Below, one piece after another: positions 51,719 to 62,847 of a stretch of DNA of 64,000 nt; the first letter of the stretch is position 1; each line of letters starts with the position of its first letter. A program made the position numbers and the translations under genes. This DNA is from Pterois miles (taxonomy: Eukaryota; Chordata; Actinopteri; Perciformes; Scorpaenidae): positions 5,788,501 to 5,852,500 of the forward strand of contig CAMQGK010000318.1 in assembly GCA_947000775.1 (NCBI GenBank), written 5' to 3'. The notes below the pieces were generated by a model. That model saw only the letters and a list, made by a program, of their open reading frames with translations, did no database searches and was not told where the DNA came from.

Positions 51719-53352
51719 ATTATTAAGACAATAACCCAAAGTTATGATGTGAACAGTTAATTATCATGTATGGAAAATGTTGAACAGCACTTAAATATAA
51801 AACAGGCAGGTTTTCATAAGCAAATTACCAGCTGTCCCTTCAGATTAAGTTCAAGTAATTTCTTTAATGTCATACTATAAACAAGAAACCATTTATTAAA
51901 AATAGATATCTAACACACTAACCTCTGACTCATCAGGAAACCGTCCCTTCCCAATCTTGGAGTAGAGGACCTCACCATTCACTGACACCTCAAAGCAGCC
52001 TGTGGGTATGAAAAATAAGATGCAAAAATTGAAATGTATCTTAGTCATTTAATTGTATTGTAGTTCATTATTTACACATATTATCTGCATGTGCACTACA
52101 GCCAGTAGTAAAACAGGTTTATCAGAGAGACTGGGCACAGTATGTCACTGCACTACTTAAAGTTAGGACACTACAAAACCTGTCACCACAATAAAACCTG
52201 AAACCTTAATATTTTAATAAGGATTTTGACATATAAGCACTCAAAAATATTTGACATATTTGGCATATAGGGTGAGCTGCCATAATGTGGGACACCTAAG
52301 CTCCAGTGAGTGTAGTTCTTCCTCAAACAGATACAAATTAATAAAACTATAGGCTGTCACAAGCCGTGGTGCCTCAAATGTCCAGTCATAGATTAGGGTG
52401 CAGCAAACAGGAAGCACCCTGTGTGAAGACACCACCCAAAGGTCAGTGACAGTGTTTAAACAAACTAAATGTAAAGGGTACAAATTTCTTATTAATGAAA
52501 TAATCCTGGTAGTTATTTATCAGGATATGTTCATGATATGTTTGTTCATCAAAAAATAGTATAATGTGGTGTAACAATTAAACTTCAACTATAGACTAAT
52601 TCAACTAATAGATATCAATTTTTCATTGTCCCACTTTACTCTATGCCTTTTTAGCAGTGCACTTAATTATACTTTATTTGCACAATAGATATGATATAGG
52701 CTATTTAATGCTCTTCTAATGCCTAAATGCTTCAAAACTATTATTACATAAAACTATAATTATAGTATTTATTTATTATTATTACACACCTATAAGCCTA
52801 GGTTCTGTAACATTGTAAGTGGTAAAATTAATGAACATGGGATTGCTGATTTAGCCTTGAATGTCTCCTACATTAATCAAAGTGATTTAAGACTTTTAAC
52901 AGACCTTTCACTGTCCCACATTTTGGACATGACTGTCCCACATTAGGAAATAAAGATTTGTCTGAGACCACTTGTCACTAAGAGTACCAATATGTCTACA
53001 ACTTGTTTTATGCATGTGATGTCTGCATTTTCTTTTTTGGTTTGATTAGGACACATCATGGGCTTTTTGGAGTGGTACTGGGTGTGGATTTAATGTATTG
53101 GCTTCAAATCACATATATTGCAGAAGTCTGAAATGCAAAAAAAAAAATGTCCCACATTAGGCTATTTCACCATAATAGTCTAAATGAACAAGTGAAATAA
53201 GGTTGTAACTTAAAAGATGTTTTCCACTGTCTTGAAAAACTAAGCAGGTTAACTTGTGATTTGGCATGAGTAGGCTACTTTATTTTTCTCAAACCTATAA
53301 TTTTATCTTCTTTTCGTGGCAGAAATGAGCCTCCATACTGGACTGTTGGGGT

Positions 53353-53397
<45 letters not shown>

Positions 53398-53965
53398 AAA
53401 AGCAGCTTACCATGACGATTCCCTTTGCGCGTCGTCACCTCAACACCAGCAACTTGCTTGAATTTTTCAGCAAGTCTCTCGCAACGGGGCTCATAGCCTC
53501 ATCCCGAAGCACTGAAACACCAAACAACACAAAGGAAAGCACGTTAGTAACCTAAACCTTCTTACTGACACATAGAAACTCTCATAACCACGACGGATTT
53601 ACGCACGCGTCTAAATAGCCATAAACTGAGTTCAATGCATAGAAAAGTGGTCTATTTTTGCATTTAGACATTAATTAAATTATGCACCTATTTAACTCTA
53701 CACATGTATATTTCTACTTGGTCTCTGCGCTTCTTGGGAAATCTAACGTTAGTTAACTGGAGAATTACAGCTGCAGGTTATAAGCGCATAAAGCGCGGAT
53801 GTGAAGGCTATTGCGCATGAGGCTACGCCCTTATTTGAAACACAAAACGAATCTACCTTCCAGCTTTAATGCGTTTATTGCAGCCTGTGCTAACAACACA
53901 ATGTATCAACACAATATAAAGTTATGAACTTACCAATATTCAATGAGGACTTTGACTTTACCCAT
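50312..53965 (-). CDS. Selenoprotein W-family protein with in-frame UGA
   Basis: Four coding exons on the minus strand: 53965-53934, 53511-53411, 51999-51923 and 50353-50312, with consensus splice sites and consistent phases. The 83-residue product begins MGKVKVLIEYC, continues ASG-U-GYEPRCERLAEKFK, then CFEVSVNGEVLYSKIG, and ends VEKMVQQVKSMQG. This is the thioredoxin-like Rdx fold of the SelW/SelT/SelH/Rdx12 group: a beta strand, a redox loop with selenocysteine, and the FEVxVNG strand. The Sec codon TGA is at 53501-53499. Such proteins are thought to act as glutathione-linked thiol oxidoreductases. The redox loop reads C-x3-U, one residue longer than the usual C-x2-U. Length is close to SelW (about 87 aa). 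The choice between SelW paralogues (w1, w2) is open, so no symbol is given. Confidence 0.85.
51630..51712. repeat. (TA)n microsatellite in a selenoprotein gene intron
   Basis: About 80 bp of TA, broken once by TTATTA. It is self-complementary and may form a cruciform. Nothing else was recognised in this intron (50354-51922). Confidence 0.97.
53354..53402. repeat. (GAAA)n microsatellite next to a splice donor
   Basis: On the gene's strand this is a CTTT tract starting about 8-10 nt after the exon 2 donor (GTAAGCTGC). The remainder of intron 52000-53353 has no recognisable feature. Confidence 0.95.
53499..53501 (-). other. Selenocysteine codon (TGA) in exon 2
   Basis: The only in-frame stop before the terminal TAA. 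It is followed by GYEPR, as in SelW-type proteins, and the frame stays open through correctly phased splice sites on both sides. The SECIS-like hairpin in the same transcript supports recoding rather than truncation. Confidence 0.82.
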
Positions 53966-55595
53966 GGTTGTGCGGCTGATTTGTTAGCCGAAGCTTGTAG
54001 TTGATGCAGAGACGTGAACTTGCGGTCCGAAGATGAGCGGAATAAAATGCAGAGTCACGCTTGTCGGACTATTATAAAGTAAACCACACCCAATGGGAGG
54101 GTAAACCAGTCTGTGTAGTTCATGCACCTGACTACCTGTATTGTTTGGTATAATTACGGTTGCAGTACAATAACAATACATACTAATACTCATGAGCCAT
54201 GTTGTCACATACCACATCAACAGTTAGCTACTTTGAAAGAGTTACTGTTAATATTTCCTCCTGTCTGTGCCTTATTAATGCTAGTCCAACAGAGATAGGA
54301 CAAAATTGTCTGTGTTTAAAAAAAAAAAAAAAAGGTAATGTGAGGTAGCAGTTGGTCAAATAAGGTGGATATCATGTTAAATCTTTTCGGAGCAAAATTC
54401 CCGGGTTCTTATCTGCTGCAGCTCAACAGGAAATCACTGTGGAGAAATGGTGACATGATTAAGATCTCTTAACAATGCAAATAGACAAGTTAGTGTTGTA
54501 TACAGATACACTGGAAAATGTGAACCTACCCTTAAATCTGCAGTGGGTAGAAATACAGCAAATATAGTTAAGTTATTTTTATATAATGGCCACTATATCC
54601 TGACAGTATAGTGCATGAGAGGTAATCCTGGAGAAAAAAAAAAAACCTCTGTGTCCTCTGGTGCTCCTAATGGCATCTGCAAGATTTCACAGACTGGAGG
54701 AAAACAACCAATCAGAGCTAATTTGGAGCCTGATGTCTCTGAGTAGCTGTCAATCATTCAGAAACTCTGATCAAACAGTCAAACCAGGCAGCGCTGATCA
54801 AATATAAATCAATATTCTTTTACTCTAATGACCATTTTTACCCTCAAATGTTTTCAGATACATCGTGCAGTTACTGTTAAGTTGTAAAATGAGAATGTTT
54901 CTGATTTGGCAGTCATGTTGAGAGGAAATACCAAGCACTGCCCACTATCCAGAGGAAATTTTACAGCTTAACAATACACTAAAATGTTTCTGAATGCTTC
55001 TGAGGTGAGAAATAGACATTACAGTAACTGAATATTGATTCATATTTAATCAGCGAGTTTGACTGTTTGATCGGAGTTTGTGAGTGATTGACAGCTTCCT
55101 CCAATGATGCCAACAACATTCTGCCTACTGCAGGTTTATAGGTTAACAGGTACAAATGCAAAATTAAGCCGAGTCAGGAGGGAACCATCAAAGTGTCCTT
55201 AGCTCAACCATCACTGTCTCACAGGTGAGCAGTCTGCATCAGTGTGATCCGAGGCGGCTGAACAGAAGTTACTGTCTGTGGATTCAAATGCCAGCAGCTG
55301 CAGCCCACCTGAGGAATCTGAGGCCTCTGTTCGAACACCCGATTCATTGTCTGTCTGTCTGCAGGCATACCGTCAAGAATCTACCTCTTTATCTGCAGGA
55401 CTGCACTGCTCTACTGATGATGGCCTCAAAGCCTGGCACCATTCTTAATTAACATTTACTCGACAGTGATAGCCACAGCTTGTGAGAAAAGTCTGCATGC
55501 ATGAACACATGGGTTGGTATACATATACCTCAATGTAGACACAATATTTTAAAGATGCCAATATTTTTACATGGGGCAGCTCGATCAACAATAGT

Positions 55596-55890
55596 AGGGC
55601 TGTCAGTTCAAATAGTTAATCGTGATTAATCGCATGCTTGTCCGTAGTTAATCATAATTAATCTCAATTTAATCACATTTTCTATCTGTTCAAAATGACC
55701 CTTAAAGATCTGTTAAGTATTTAACACTGTTATCAACATGGGAGTGGGCAAATATGCTGTTCTATGCAAATGTATGTATATATTTATTAACTCAAAAAAT
55801 GACAAATATTGCCCATCACAGGTACTGCATTTAGCATAAGAAAAATGTTCAAATCATAACATGGCAAACATGGTTAACTTTGTCAACCCT
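55596..55890. mobile_element. TIR element, copy 2, internally deleted
   Basis: Begins AGGGCTGTCAGTTCAAATAG and ends GTTAACTTTGTCAACCCT. After CATGGCAAAC the text jumps straight to the terminal region, removing about 340 bp relative to the full copy at 62848. No gene was seen between 53966 and 55595. Confidence 0.75.
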
Positions 55891-55937
55891 GAACAATAAG
55901 TTGTGATGAACTGAAATTGATTGTTATATCCGAGGGT

Positions 55938-56128
55938 TAACTGTTGACTCTAAATTGCCTGTAGGTGTGAACGTGAGTGTGAATTGGTGTCCGTCTCCAT
56001 GTGTCAGCCCTGTGATAGTCTGGCGACCTGTTCAGGGTGAACCCCGCCTTCCCCAGCTGGGAGCTCAGCTCCAGATCCCTGCGACCCTGAATAGGATGAG
56101 CGGTTACAGATAATGGATGGATATTATA
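55938..56128 (+). mobile_element. Retroelement 3'-end fragment ending in ATGGATGGAT
   Basis: Contains CTAAATTGCCTGTAGGTGTG, CAGCCCTGTGATAGTCTGGC and GACCCTGAATAGGATGAGCG, ending AATGGATGGATAT. This is the widespread fish repeat with a GGAT-type tail, probably the 3' end of a non-LTR element or its SINE partner. Frames across it are not genes. Confidence 0.75.
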
Positions 56129-56419
56129 TCCGACCAACGGTCCAAATCCAAAATAAGTGACAAAAAAAAAAGCATCAAATCCTCAGATTTGGGCCCCAAT
56201 GAATTTTGATATTTCTGCTTTAAAATAACCAAAAACATTTTTTTCAGCTCTAATTTATACTAAACATCAGAACTTTGAAATAAAATCTTTCGGATATGAG
56301 TAGTTTCTTCCTCACTAAATATCATAAATAACATAATTAGATTTAAATCTGAATATCGGCCATGCATTGAAACACATTCTTTTAAGACTTGAGCAGTGCT
56401 GCTACATCTTTTTAACATT

Positions 56420-57274
56420 TTTATTTGTTTAAAATGATGTCCAGTACAAAATGTATACAGTAATACCCTTAAGTCTGTCAGTTCCCCTGAATAAAATATT
56501 TTAATCTGTTCAGCTCATGCCAGATAACAGTATCTATAAGATACACTAGATTGTAATTTGCTCATACAATAGTTGATGACAAAGATATAGCAATAGTACC
56601 TTTGTAACAATAAAAACTATCAGAAATATTTTGGTGGACACACTTTCAATACAATAAAATTACGTACATTGTTCTGTAAAAGTTGCATTGCAATCTGCCC
56701 ATATTTTACAAGATTTTCAAATTCATGTATATCTGTTCATTAACTAAGAGATAAAAGGTTGTGATACAAGTCTTTACACATTTATAAAAATGATCTGGTG
56801 GTAAACTGCAGTGTTGCAGTGACTGAATCTCAGCAGGCGGTCCTCTCTGAAGCTGCTGGAACAGATGTACAATGCACTTAGATTTGCTCTCTTTTTTTCT
56901 TTTTTTGTTAAAACAAGGCAACTTCTCAAACTTCATAATAAATAATAAACCCTCTGCAATGATATTGTACCTGTCGATATATCCAGTTCATATATATATA
57001 TTCATAAACTTGTACAAAATGTTTAAAACTTATTTTTCTCATTTATGTACTAAAAAACACAAAAGGTTAAGATGGTTGGATTGTGTTCGACACAGCATTT
57101 TGGCGGGATCAACAAAAACATGATACAGTCTGCATGCACTGGTTTCCGTGGAAACACAGGTGAGATTCTTCCAGTTGATTGGGTGCGCCTCTCTACTCCT
57201 TGGCTTTGACTAAAATCGATCAGAACAGGGTCGCCTCATGATCATTCACTCACTCACTCTCGCTTTAAAATCGA
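56420..57274 (-). terminator. trpm7: trpm7 3' UTR and candidate polyadenylation signal
   Basis: The first exact AATAAA noticed on the minus strand downstream of the stop is at 56420-56425, giving a UTR of roughly 850 nt. An ATTAAA variant lies near 56503. Short open frames here belong to the UTR. Confidence 0.5.
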
Positions 57275-58902
57275 TCACAGCATCAGCCTCATTGATTGGC
57301 GGGAATCTTTGACGCCGCCCCCTGGGTTGGGAGGGTCTTCTTGTGGGAACGTCACCTTATCTGGTGTGTAATCATTCCTCTTTAGATCTGGAAGAGGGGG
57401 GAAAAAAAGTCAACCTGTTGCATCAGATTATAATTTATATCATCTTAAATCTAAATTTGTAGCTTAGTTTTTCTCTCATACTGTGTACGTTGAGATTTGT
57501 ATCACTGTCCTGCAACAAGAGAGAAGAGAACAAGAAAACAAGAGAAGTCAACTTTATTTGAAGACTAACATTTTAACGCAACTACGTCTTCATCAGTGTC
57601 AAAAAGATCAGAGACTCACATCCTCAAAAAAAAACTCCCTTAATATCTATTGATAATCTGATTGTAGCCCACTCTCCCACTACTGACGGGAGCTCCTCAT
57701 TAGGGAGTGGGGTCTAAAATATTTAAGATCTTTTTGATATTTACATGTTGGATGTATTTATCTTTGTCACTTTTATTATTCTTACTAAATTATTTGTATG
57801 TGTACATGTACAGTGTCATTGAAACTGCTATTTATATATTAACCTCTACTCCCTAGCAGGCGCCTCCCTAAGGAGGTGTTCCAGGCAAAACCAGCTGGGA
57901 GTAGGCCACGAGGAAGACCCAGGACCAGGTGGAGCCTAATACATACTACTGACAAACACAGTATGCAGTATGTATTGTATTCTGCATATTGCAGTCAGTA
58001 CTATGTAACGTAAATCAATTCATTTTGTAGTATGTGAGGCTGAGTTTCGCAGGTTTCCGGTTTTGGAACAGCACGAACAAGACCATTTTGGCGCTTTGCA
58101 TTGTGGGATACAGTAGATGAGGCAGACTGGTCTGTGATTTTCTCAGAATCAGTACGACATGCAGGTATTTTTGGCATGCTGTAAGTTCTGCTTTTGTTTG
58201 CACAGTGCATATTACATACTACATTTTGGCAAAATTAGTACATACTTCTTCGGTTTCGAAAACAGCCTACAGCATATCTCCACACTGGAGTCAGAGCTGG
58301 TTAATGTGGCCCAGGAAAGTGAAGTTTGGGGTCGCCCGCAGGAGCAGCCAGACCCCAGATAAATGGTTGACAATGAGATATGACATCTACTTCTCTCCTT
58401 TTATCATTATATGATGTATGAATGTTTAACCTGCCTATATGCAGCTCATTGTTCCCTCCTCATTTTAAAGCCTATGCTGAATCAGTTCTCAACTAGGGGA
58501 GGTTATTTAAGAGGAGGGGATTTTAAAATTTTTTTGATTTTGATGAAAAAAAAGTTGGTGTTAAAATGTTATTTTTAAAAAAGAGATGATTTTTTTAACT
58601 CTGTGTGCTCCAGTGTGTTTTGGACCTGCTCTCTGAAATCTTTCTTGTTAAAAGATCGCCCTATTATAAGAGGGGGGGAAAATCCTACTTTTTCTTGGGG
58701 TCCTTTTTTTTTTTAATAACGCCCCCCTCATCCCTCAAAAAAAAAATTTTTTTTTTTTTTTTTTCTTTTATATGTATGTTTTTCTTTGTAGGGAAAAAAA
58801 TATGTATAGTGAGAGAGTAAAAAAAAAAAGTGGGTTTAATCATTAGGGGAAGGGGAAAAATTCAAAATTAAAAAAAACAAAAAAGCGACACAAAAAGGAA
58901 AA

Positions 58903-58936
<34 letters not shown>

Positions 58937-59873
58937 AAGAGGAAAAATAAAAAAAGGGAAGGAGTAGAGGGGGGGGGGAGGAGGGGAAGAAACTAAGTAT
59001 ATTTTCTTTAGTGTATAATCACCTGAACATAAGAGTCTGTGGTGACCACCATAGTTCTCCAAATACTTGGCACACTGGAGTCATTTCAGATGGCTGCAAT
59101 CTGCAACTTCACCACTAGCCCCGAACCTGGGGCTACTGTGGTAATGACCCAGCCCATAACAGCGCCCCAAAACATTTTTTGTGGAAAAACCCCATCGGAC
59201 ATAGTTATTATTCAGAGTATTTTCTTTAATCTTTAAATGATCCAACTGTTGCCTTGAAGCTTGAAGATTTTGAGCACATTTGTGATGTAATTTAATTTAA
59301 AATAACTGAACTGCAGCGGGTCAATATCCCTCACCTGGAAGTTTGAGTTTCCGACAGCAGGAGTTGCAGTGGTGTTTTGCTCGGAAGTTCCTAATGGCGT
59401 CATCCCCCAGGTTGGCAGGTCCAAATATCATATCATAGGATCTGCAAGAGTCACGCTGTGGTCATTTGGTGCAAAATTACTAAAAAAAGCAGCAGGAAAT
59501 TTTATTCAGTATTGTAAGACTACTTACAATTATTTTCATTCTCAATTAATTTGTCTGGTCTACAGATAAAATGTCAGAAAATAATGAAAAATGATGGCCA
59601 CAATGTCTTTAAGTCCTAGCTGCTTGTGTTAAAACGCTTTTTTGTTTGACGGCACAACAGTCAAACCTAAAGAAATTGAGTTCATGAAGCTGGAACGAGG
59701 GAATGTCTGATTTACTATCAACTAATTAATTAATTGTGTATCTTAATAATATTGAGCCACAAGAAGCTGAAAAATTATTTATTGAGTGAGAAAGTTCAGA
59801 GTGCTCACTTACCCCTTCTCACCGCTTTTAATAACTGACGGATCAGTCAGAATCTCCCCAACCCCTAAACACA

Positions 59874-59941
<68 letters not shown>

Positions 59942-60898
59942 CATGACATTAACTCTGCTAAGTAAACAGGTAGAAAGGACATTAATTTAAACACATCTGT
60001 CACATGCAGGAAACAGACGGTCTACATCTCCATGACTGAATAATGATAAAACAAACGGTGTGGTTGTATGTGTGAGTGTTGAGAGTTTTTACCCTGCAGG
60101 TCGAGCACCAGCAGCTCTCCGCGGGTGTACTCGTAGGTCCAGTGGCTGAAGGCCAGCATGGTTTCCTCCAGGAGGTTGGTGGGGACGATCTCATCTCCGT
60201 TGTTGTTGTTGAACTTCCTGAACTCCCCAGTAATGCACTCTTCAATAGCAAACCACTGTCCGGCAGAGTGACAGTAGAGCAGAAACACCTCCAGAAACCT
60301 GAACACACGGACGACTCAGGTTTCATGTTCCCACAGAGGTCTCCTTTGTTCATTTAAGGGGACACTCCAGGTAAATAGGGTCAGAAATTTAATTAAAAGA
60401 TACGCCTTTAAACTTCCCAAGCTGATTATTTACATTAAGACAATTATATTTTGTATTACAACTTGGGCTATCACCCAATTAATACATAATCAAATATTTA
60501 ATTGTGATTAACTGCATATTTTATATCTGTTCAAAATGTACCTTAAAGGGTGATTTGTCAAGTATTTAATACTATGAGTGATTAATCCTATCAACATGGG
60601 AGTGGGCAAATATGCTGCTTTATTATACAAACATATGTAAGTATTTAGAATTGGAAATTAATTAATACCACAAAACACTGATAATAATCCCCAGAAACCC
60701 TCACAGGTACAACAGCTCTCAGTGTGTCTGTGTGTGCTGACTTGACTATGACTTGATCCAAACTGCATGTGATTATCATAAAGTGGGCATGTCTGTAAAG
60801 GGGAGACTTAGAAGAAGAAGATAGTCCTTTAATAGTCCCAAGGGGGGAAAATAAATTTTTTTTTTTTTTTTTAAAAATAAAAAAGAAAAAAAAAAAAG

Positions 60899-60931
<33 letters not shown>

Positions 60932-62720
60932 AGGGGGGAGAGGGGGGGGGGGGGTTGTGAGAGAAGCGCGGGGGGGGGGGGGGGGGGGGGGGTTGCGCGG
61001 GGGGGCGGCGGGGGAGAGGAAAAGGGAAAAAGGGACATCTCCAGATAAAAGTTCACACTCGTTCTTGGTCCATGGCGGGACTTGAGACCGGTGACCCTCC
61101 GGTTCCCAAGCCAACCCCCCACAGACGAGCCCCCTTGTGGGTCCCCAGAGAACCCATTTTTATTCACATATCTTGAGGTCAGAGGTCAAGGGACCCCTTT
61201 GAAAATAGCCTTGACAGTTTTTCCTCACCACCATTTAGTGCAAGTTTGGAGCGTTATTTATCCTCCTTTACGACAAGCTAGTATGACATGGTTGGTACCA
61301 GAGGTTTTCTGGTTTCATATAATACCAATATCTTCACTCTAGCTTTAAAGCTGAGCCCGCTACAACCTCTGGAAGACTGATCGCATTAATGCAAGAAAGA
61401 AATTCGTGGCCCTAAATTTAATACGCGTTAACATGGTATTATCGTGTTAACTTTGCCCTACTAAGTTTTCTGAAAATGTGTGTTTAAATATGTAAATGAT
61501 GTATTATCTAATGCTAACTTTGGGTGGTTTTGGGAGAAATCTACAAAGCCAAATAGACAAAGTAGTAAAATAAACACAAATGTTTATGGATGTTTATTTC
61601 CACTAGTCTGAAAGAAATTGAAAAATGCATGAAAAACTGTTTTTTCTTTGGGTTTCTCCCCTTAATTTGAGCCTTTAACAGCAAAGAAAGAGGTCTTTAA
61701 AAACTGCACTGCATCTGAAGTGTCTCTACCAGTAATGCGTTTAGAATTGTGAAAAAGAAAATATAAATGATTAACTTGTATTATGATTAGATAAAGTCAG
61801 GTTTACAAATGTGCCGATGATAAAGGCACTCTGGGAAATGGGCCTGTTTGTTTTCTTGCTGATGAAATGAAAAAATCAATACCCCTCCCATGTCCATTTG
61901 TTGCATAGCATAGCAACTACAACCACACAAAAACATAACATGATATGAAAATTGTTTTAAGATTAGATTATGAATCGTCTGTGCTCTGTCAACCCTCTTG
62001 CATGCGTACTCACCTCGGTGAATATGGAATCGTCTTCGGTCTGATTTGGTTGAAGGCAAATGTCAGCTTTTGAGCAGCTCGCTGTTGTTGAATTTCCTGA
62101 AGTGATGCAGAGAAACAGCATTCAAGGTAGAGCTTTTTAATGCTTTTTAAAATATTGCCACAAACAGAGATACTTGAGATAGATTGTGGTTCATGTATTT
62201 TTGTCATAGACTTCTAGAGACGACAGCTTGTCATCTTAATGTGTCAGACCCTGATTGTTTGACATGTTACACTGTCAAAAAGCTGCAGAGAAAAGAGCTC
62301 AAACCACAGCAACACAAACTAGACCTAATTACAGATAAGCCTATACATTTCAGACGGGGTCTGTGAAGCTCAGCCCAACTGTTCGTAACATCTTATAGCC
62401 AGCGGGGTCCACAGTGGGTGTGTCTGTGCTCCCTACCCTGAGACAAAGGTGCAGCACAGTGTCCTCTTTGTAGATACTCTGCCAGGTTTGGACCACCTCA
62501 GGAAGGAAGGATTTGACTATATACAGATGTCCTGGTTTCAGGATGTCGTACTCTGACCAAGTGCAGAGCACCTTAAGGGCCCGTCTGAGTCCTCCTCCCA
62601 TCTCCTCCTTGCTGAGAAACTCTATTTTGGCACAGAGGCCCCGCTGGGCCCAGGAAGACATGCTGTTGTTGATAGTGTTGGGGGAGCTCTCCTCCAGACG
62701 GTACACAGTCACCGGCTCCC
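57275..62720 (-). CDS. trpm7: TRPM7 channel-kinase, alpha-kinase domain exons (3' end)
   Basis: Six coding exons on the minus strand: 62720-62437, 62096-62014, 60298 to about 60089, 59864 to about 59813, 59441-59335 and 57387-57275 (stop TGA at 57277-57275). Read in order: GEPVTVYRLEESSPNTINN; EEMGGGLRRALKVLCTW with the ATP-binding Lys; IYKEDTVLHLCLR; EIQQQRAAQKLTFAFNQIRP; FLEVFLLYCHSAGQWFAIEE; NNNNGDEIVPTNLLEE; FSHWTYEYTRGELLVLDLQG; VGEILTDPSVIK; GPANLGDDAIRNFRAKHH; CNSCCRKLKLP (zinc-binding His/Cys); and the C-terminus ending SMRLML. This is the serine/threonine alpha-kinase fused to the TRPM7 magnesium/zinc channel. The catalytic aspartates in VLDLQG and LTDPS are kept. Upstream exons (channel) are outside the window, and no further exon was found in 62721-64000. 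TRPM6 is the alternative; similarity to TRPM7 looks closer throughout. Confidence 0.93.
57535..57620 (-). repeat. Dispersed retroelement 3'-end fragment in a trpm7 intron
   Basis: Read on the minus strand: ACTGATGAAGACGTAGTTGC, then AAATGTTAGTCTTCAAATAAA. The CTGATGAAGAC...GTCTTCA core is shared with 33030-33120. Confidence 0.5.
57850..57930 (+). repeat. LINE-like fragment in a trpm7 intron
   Basis: AAGGAGGTGTTCCAGGCAAA and CACGAGGAAGACCCAGGACC resemble the 3' coding end of a common fish LINE. It is very short, and merges into the TIR-like repeat that follows. Confidence 0.45.
57940..58260. mobile_element. MITE-like repeat in a trpm7 intron
   Basis: Bounded by ATACATACTACTGACAAACA on the left and CATACTACATTTTGGCAAAA...GTACATACTT on the right. 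TACATACTA/TAGTATGT pairs recur inside (TGTAGTATGTGAGGCTGAG). No coding capacity. Confidence 0.5.
58500..58990. other. Low-complexity, probably unreliable sequence in a trpm7 intron
   Basis: Long A, T and G runs (29 A near 58905-58934, 9 G near 58970) separated by short plausible pieces, and no recognisable repeat structure. It resembles degraded consensus more than an evolved intron. Confidence 0.55.
59877..59936. repeat. (CA)n microsatellite next to a trpm7 acceptor
   Basis: About 30 CA units begin 13 bp from the exon starting at 59864, on its upstream side in gene orientation (a TG/GT tract before the acceptor TTTAG). Confidence 0.97.
60463..61459. mobile_element. TIR element, copy 3, interrupted by a SINE-like insertion
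   Basis: Left part 60463-60808 (GGGCTATCACCCAATTAATA to GTAAAGGGGAGACT) and right part 61137-61459 (GTGGGTCCCCAGAGAACCCA to GTTAACTTTGCCCT) join into one element like the copy at 62848. Confidence 0.75.
60809..61136 (-). mobile_element. tRNA-like SINE insertion with noisy interior
   Basis: On the minus strand it starts near 61136 with GGGGGCTCGTCTGTGGGGGG, then GTTGGCTTGGGAACCGGAGG (A-box-like) and CGGTCTCAAGTCCCGCCATG (B-box-like), resembling a tRNA-derived head. It ends at 60847-60810 with TTGGGACTATTAAAGGAC and CTTCTTCTTC, the shared retroelement tail. Between them (60855-61020) are long A and G runs that look like degraded sequence. Confidence 0.6.
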
Positions 62721-62847
62721 CTGAGGGAACACATAGCAGCAGGAGGTGAGTTACACACACTGATAAACACAGTGTTGGTCTGAGGCTTCTGAATCAGATT
62801 TGCTGGCTTTACGTCATATCCCTCAGAACAAAAAACACACTTAAACT

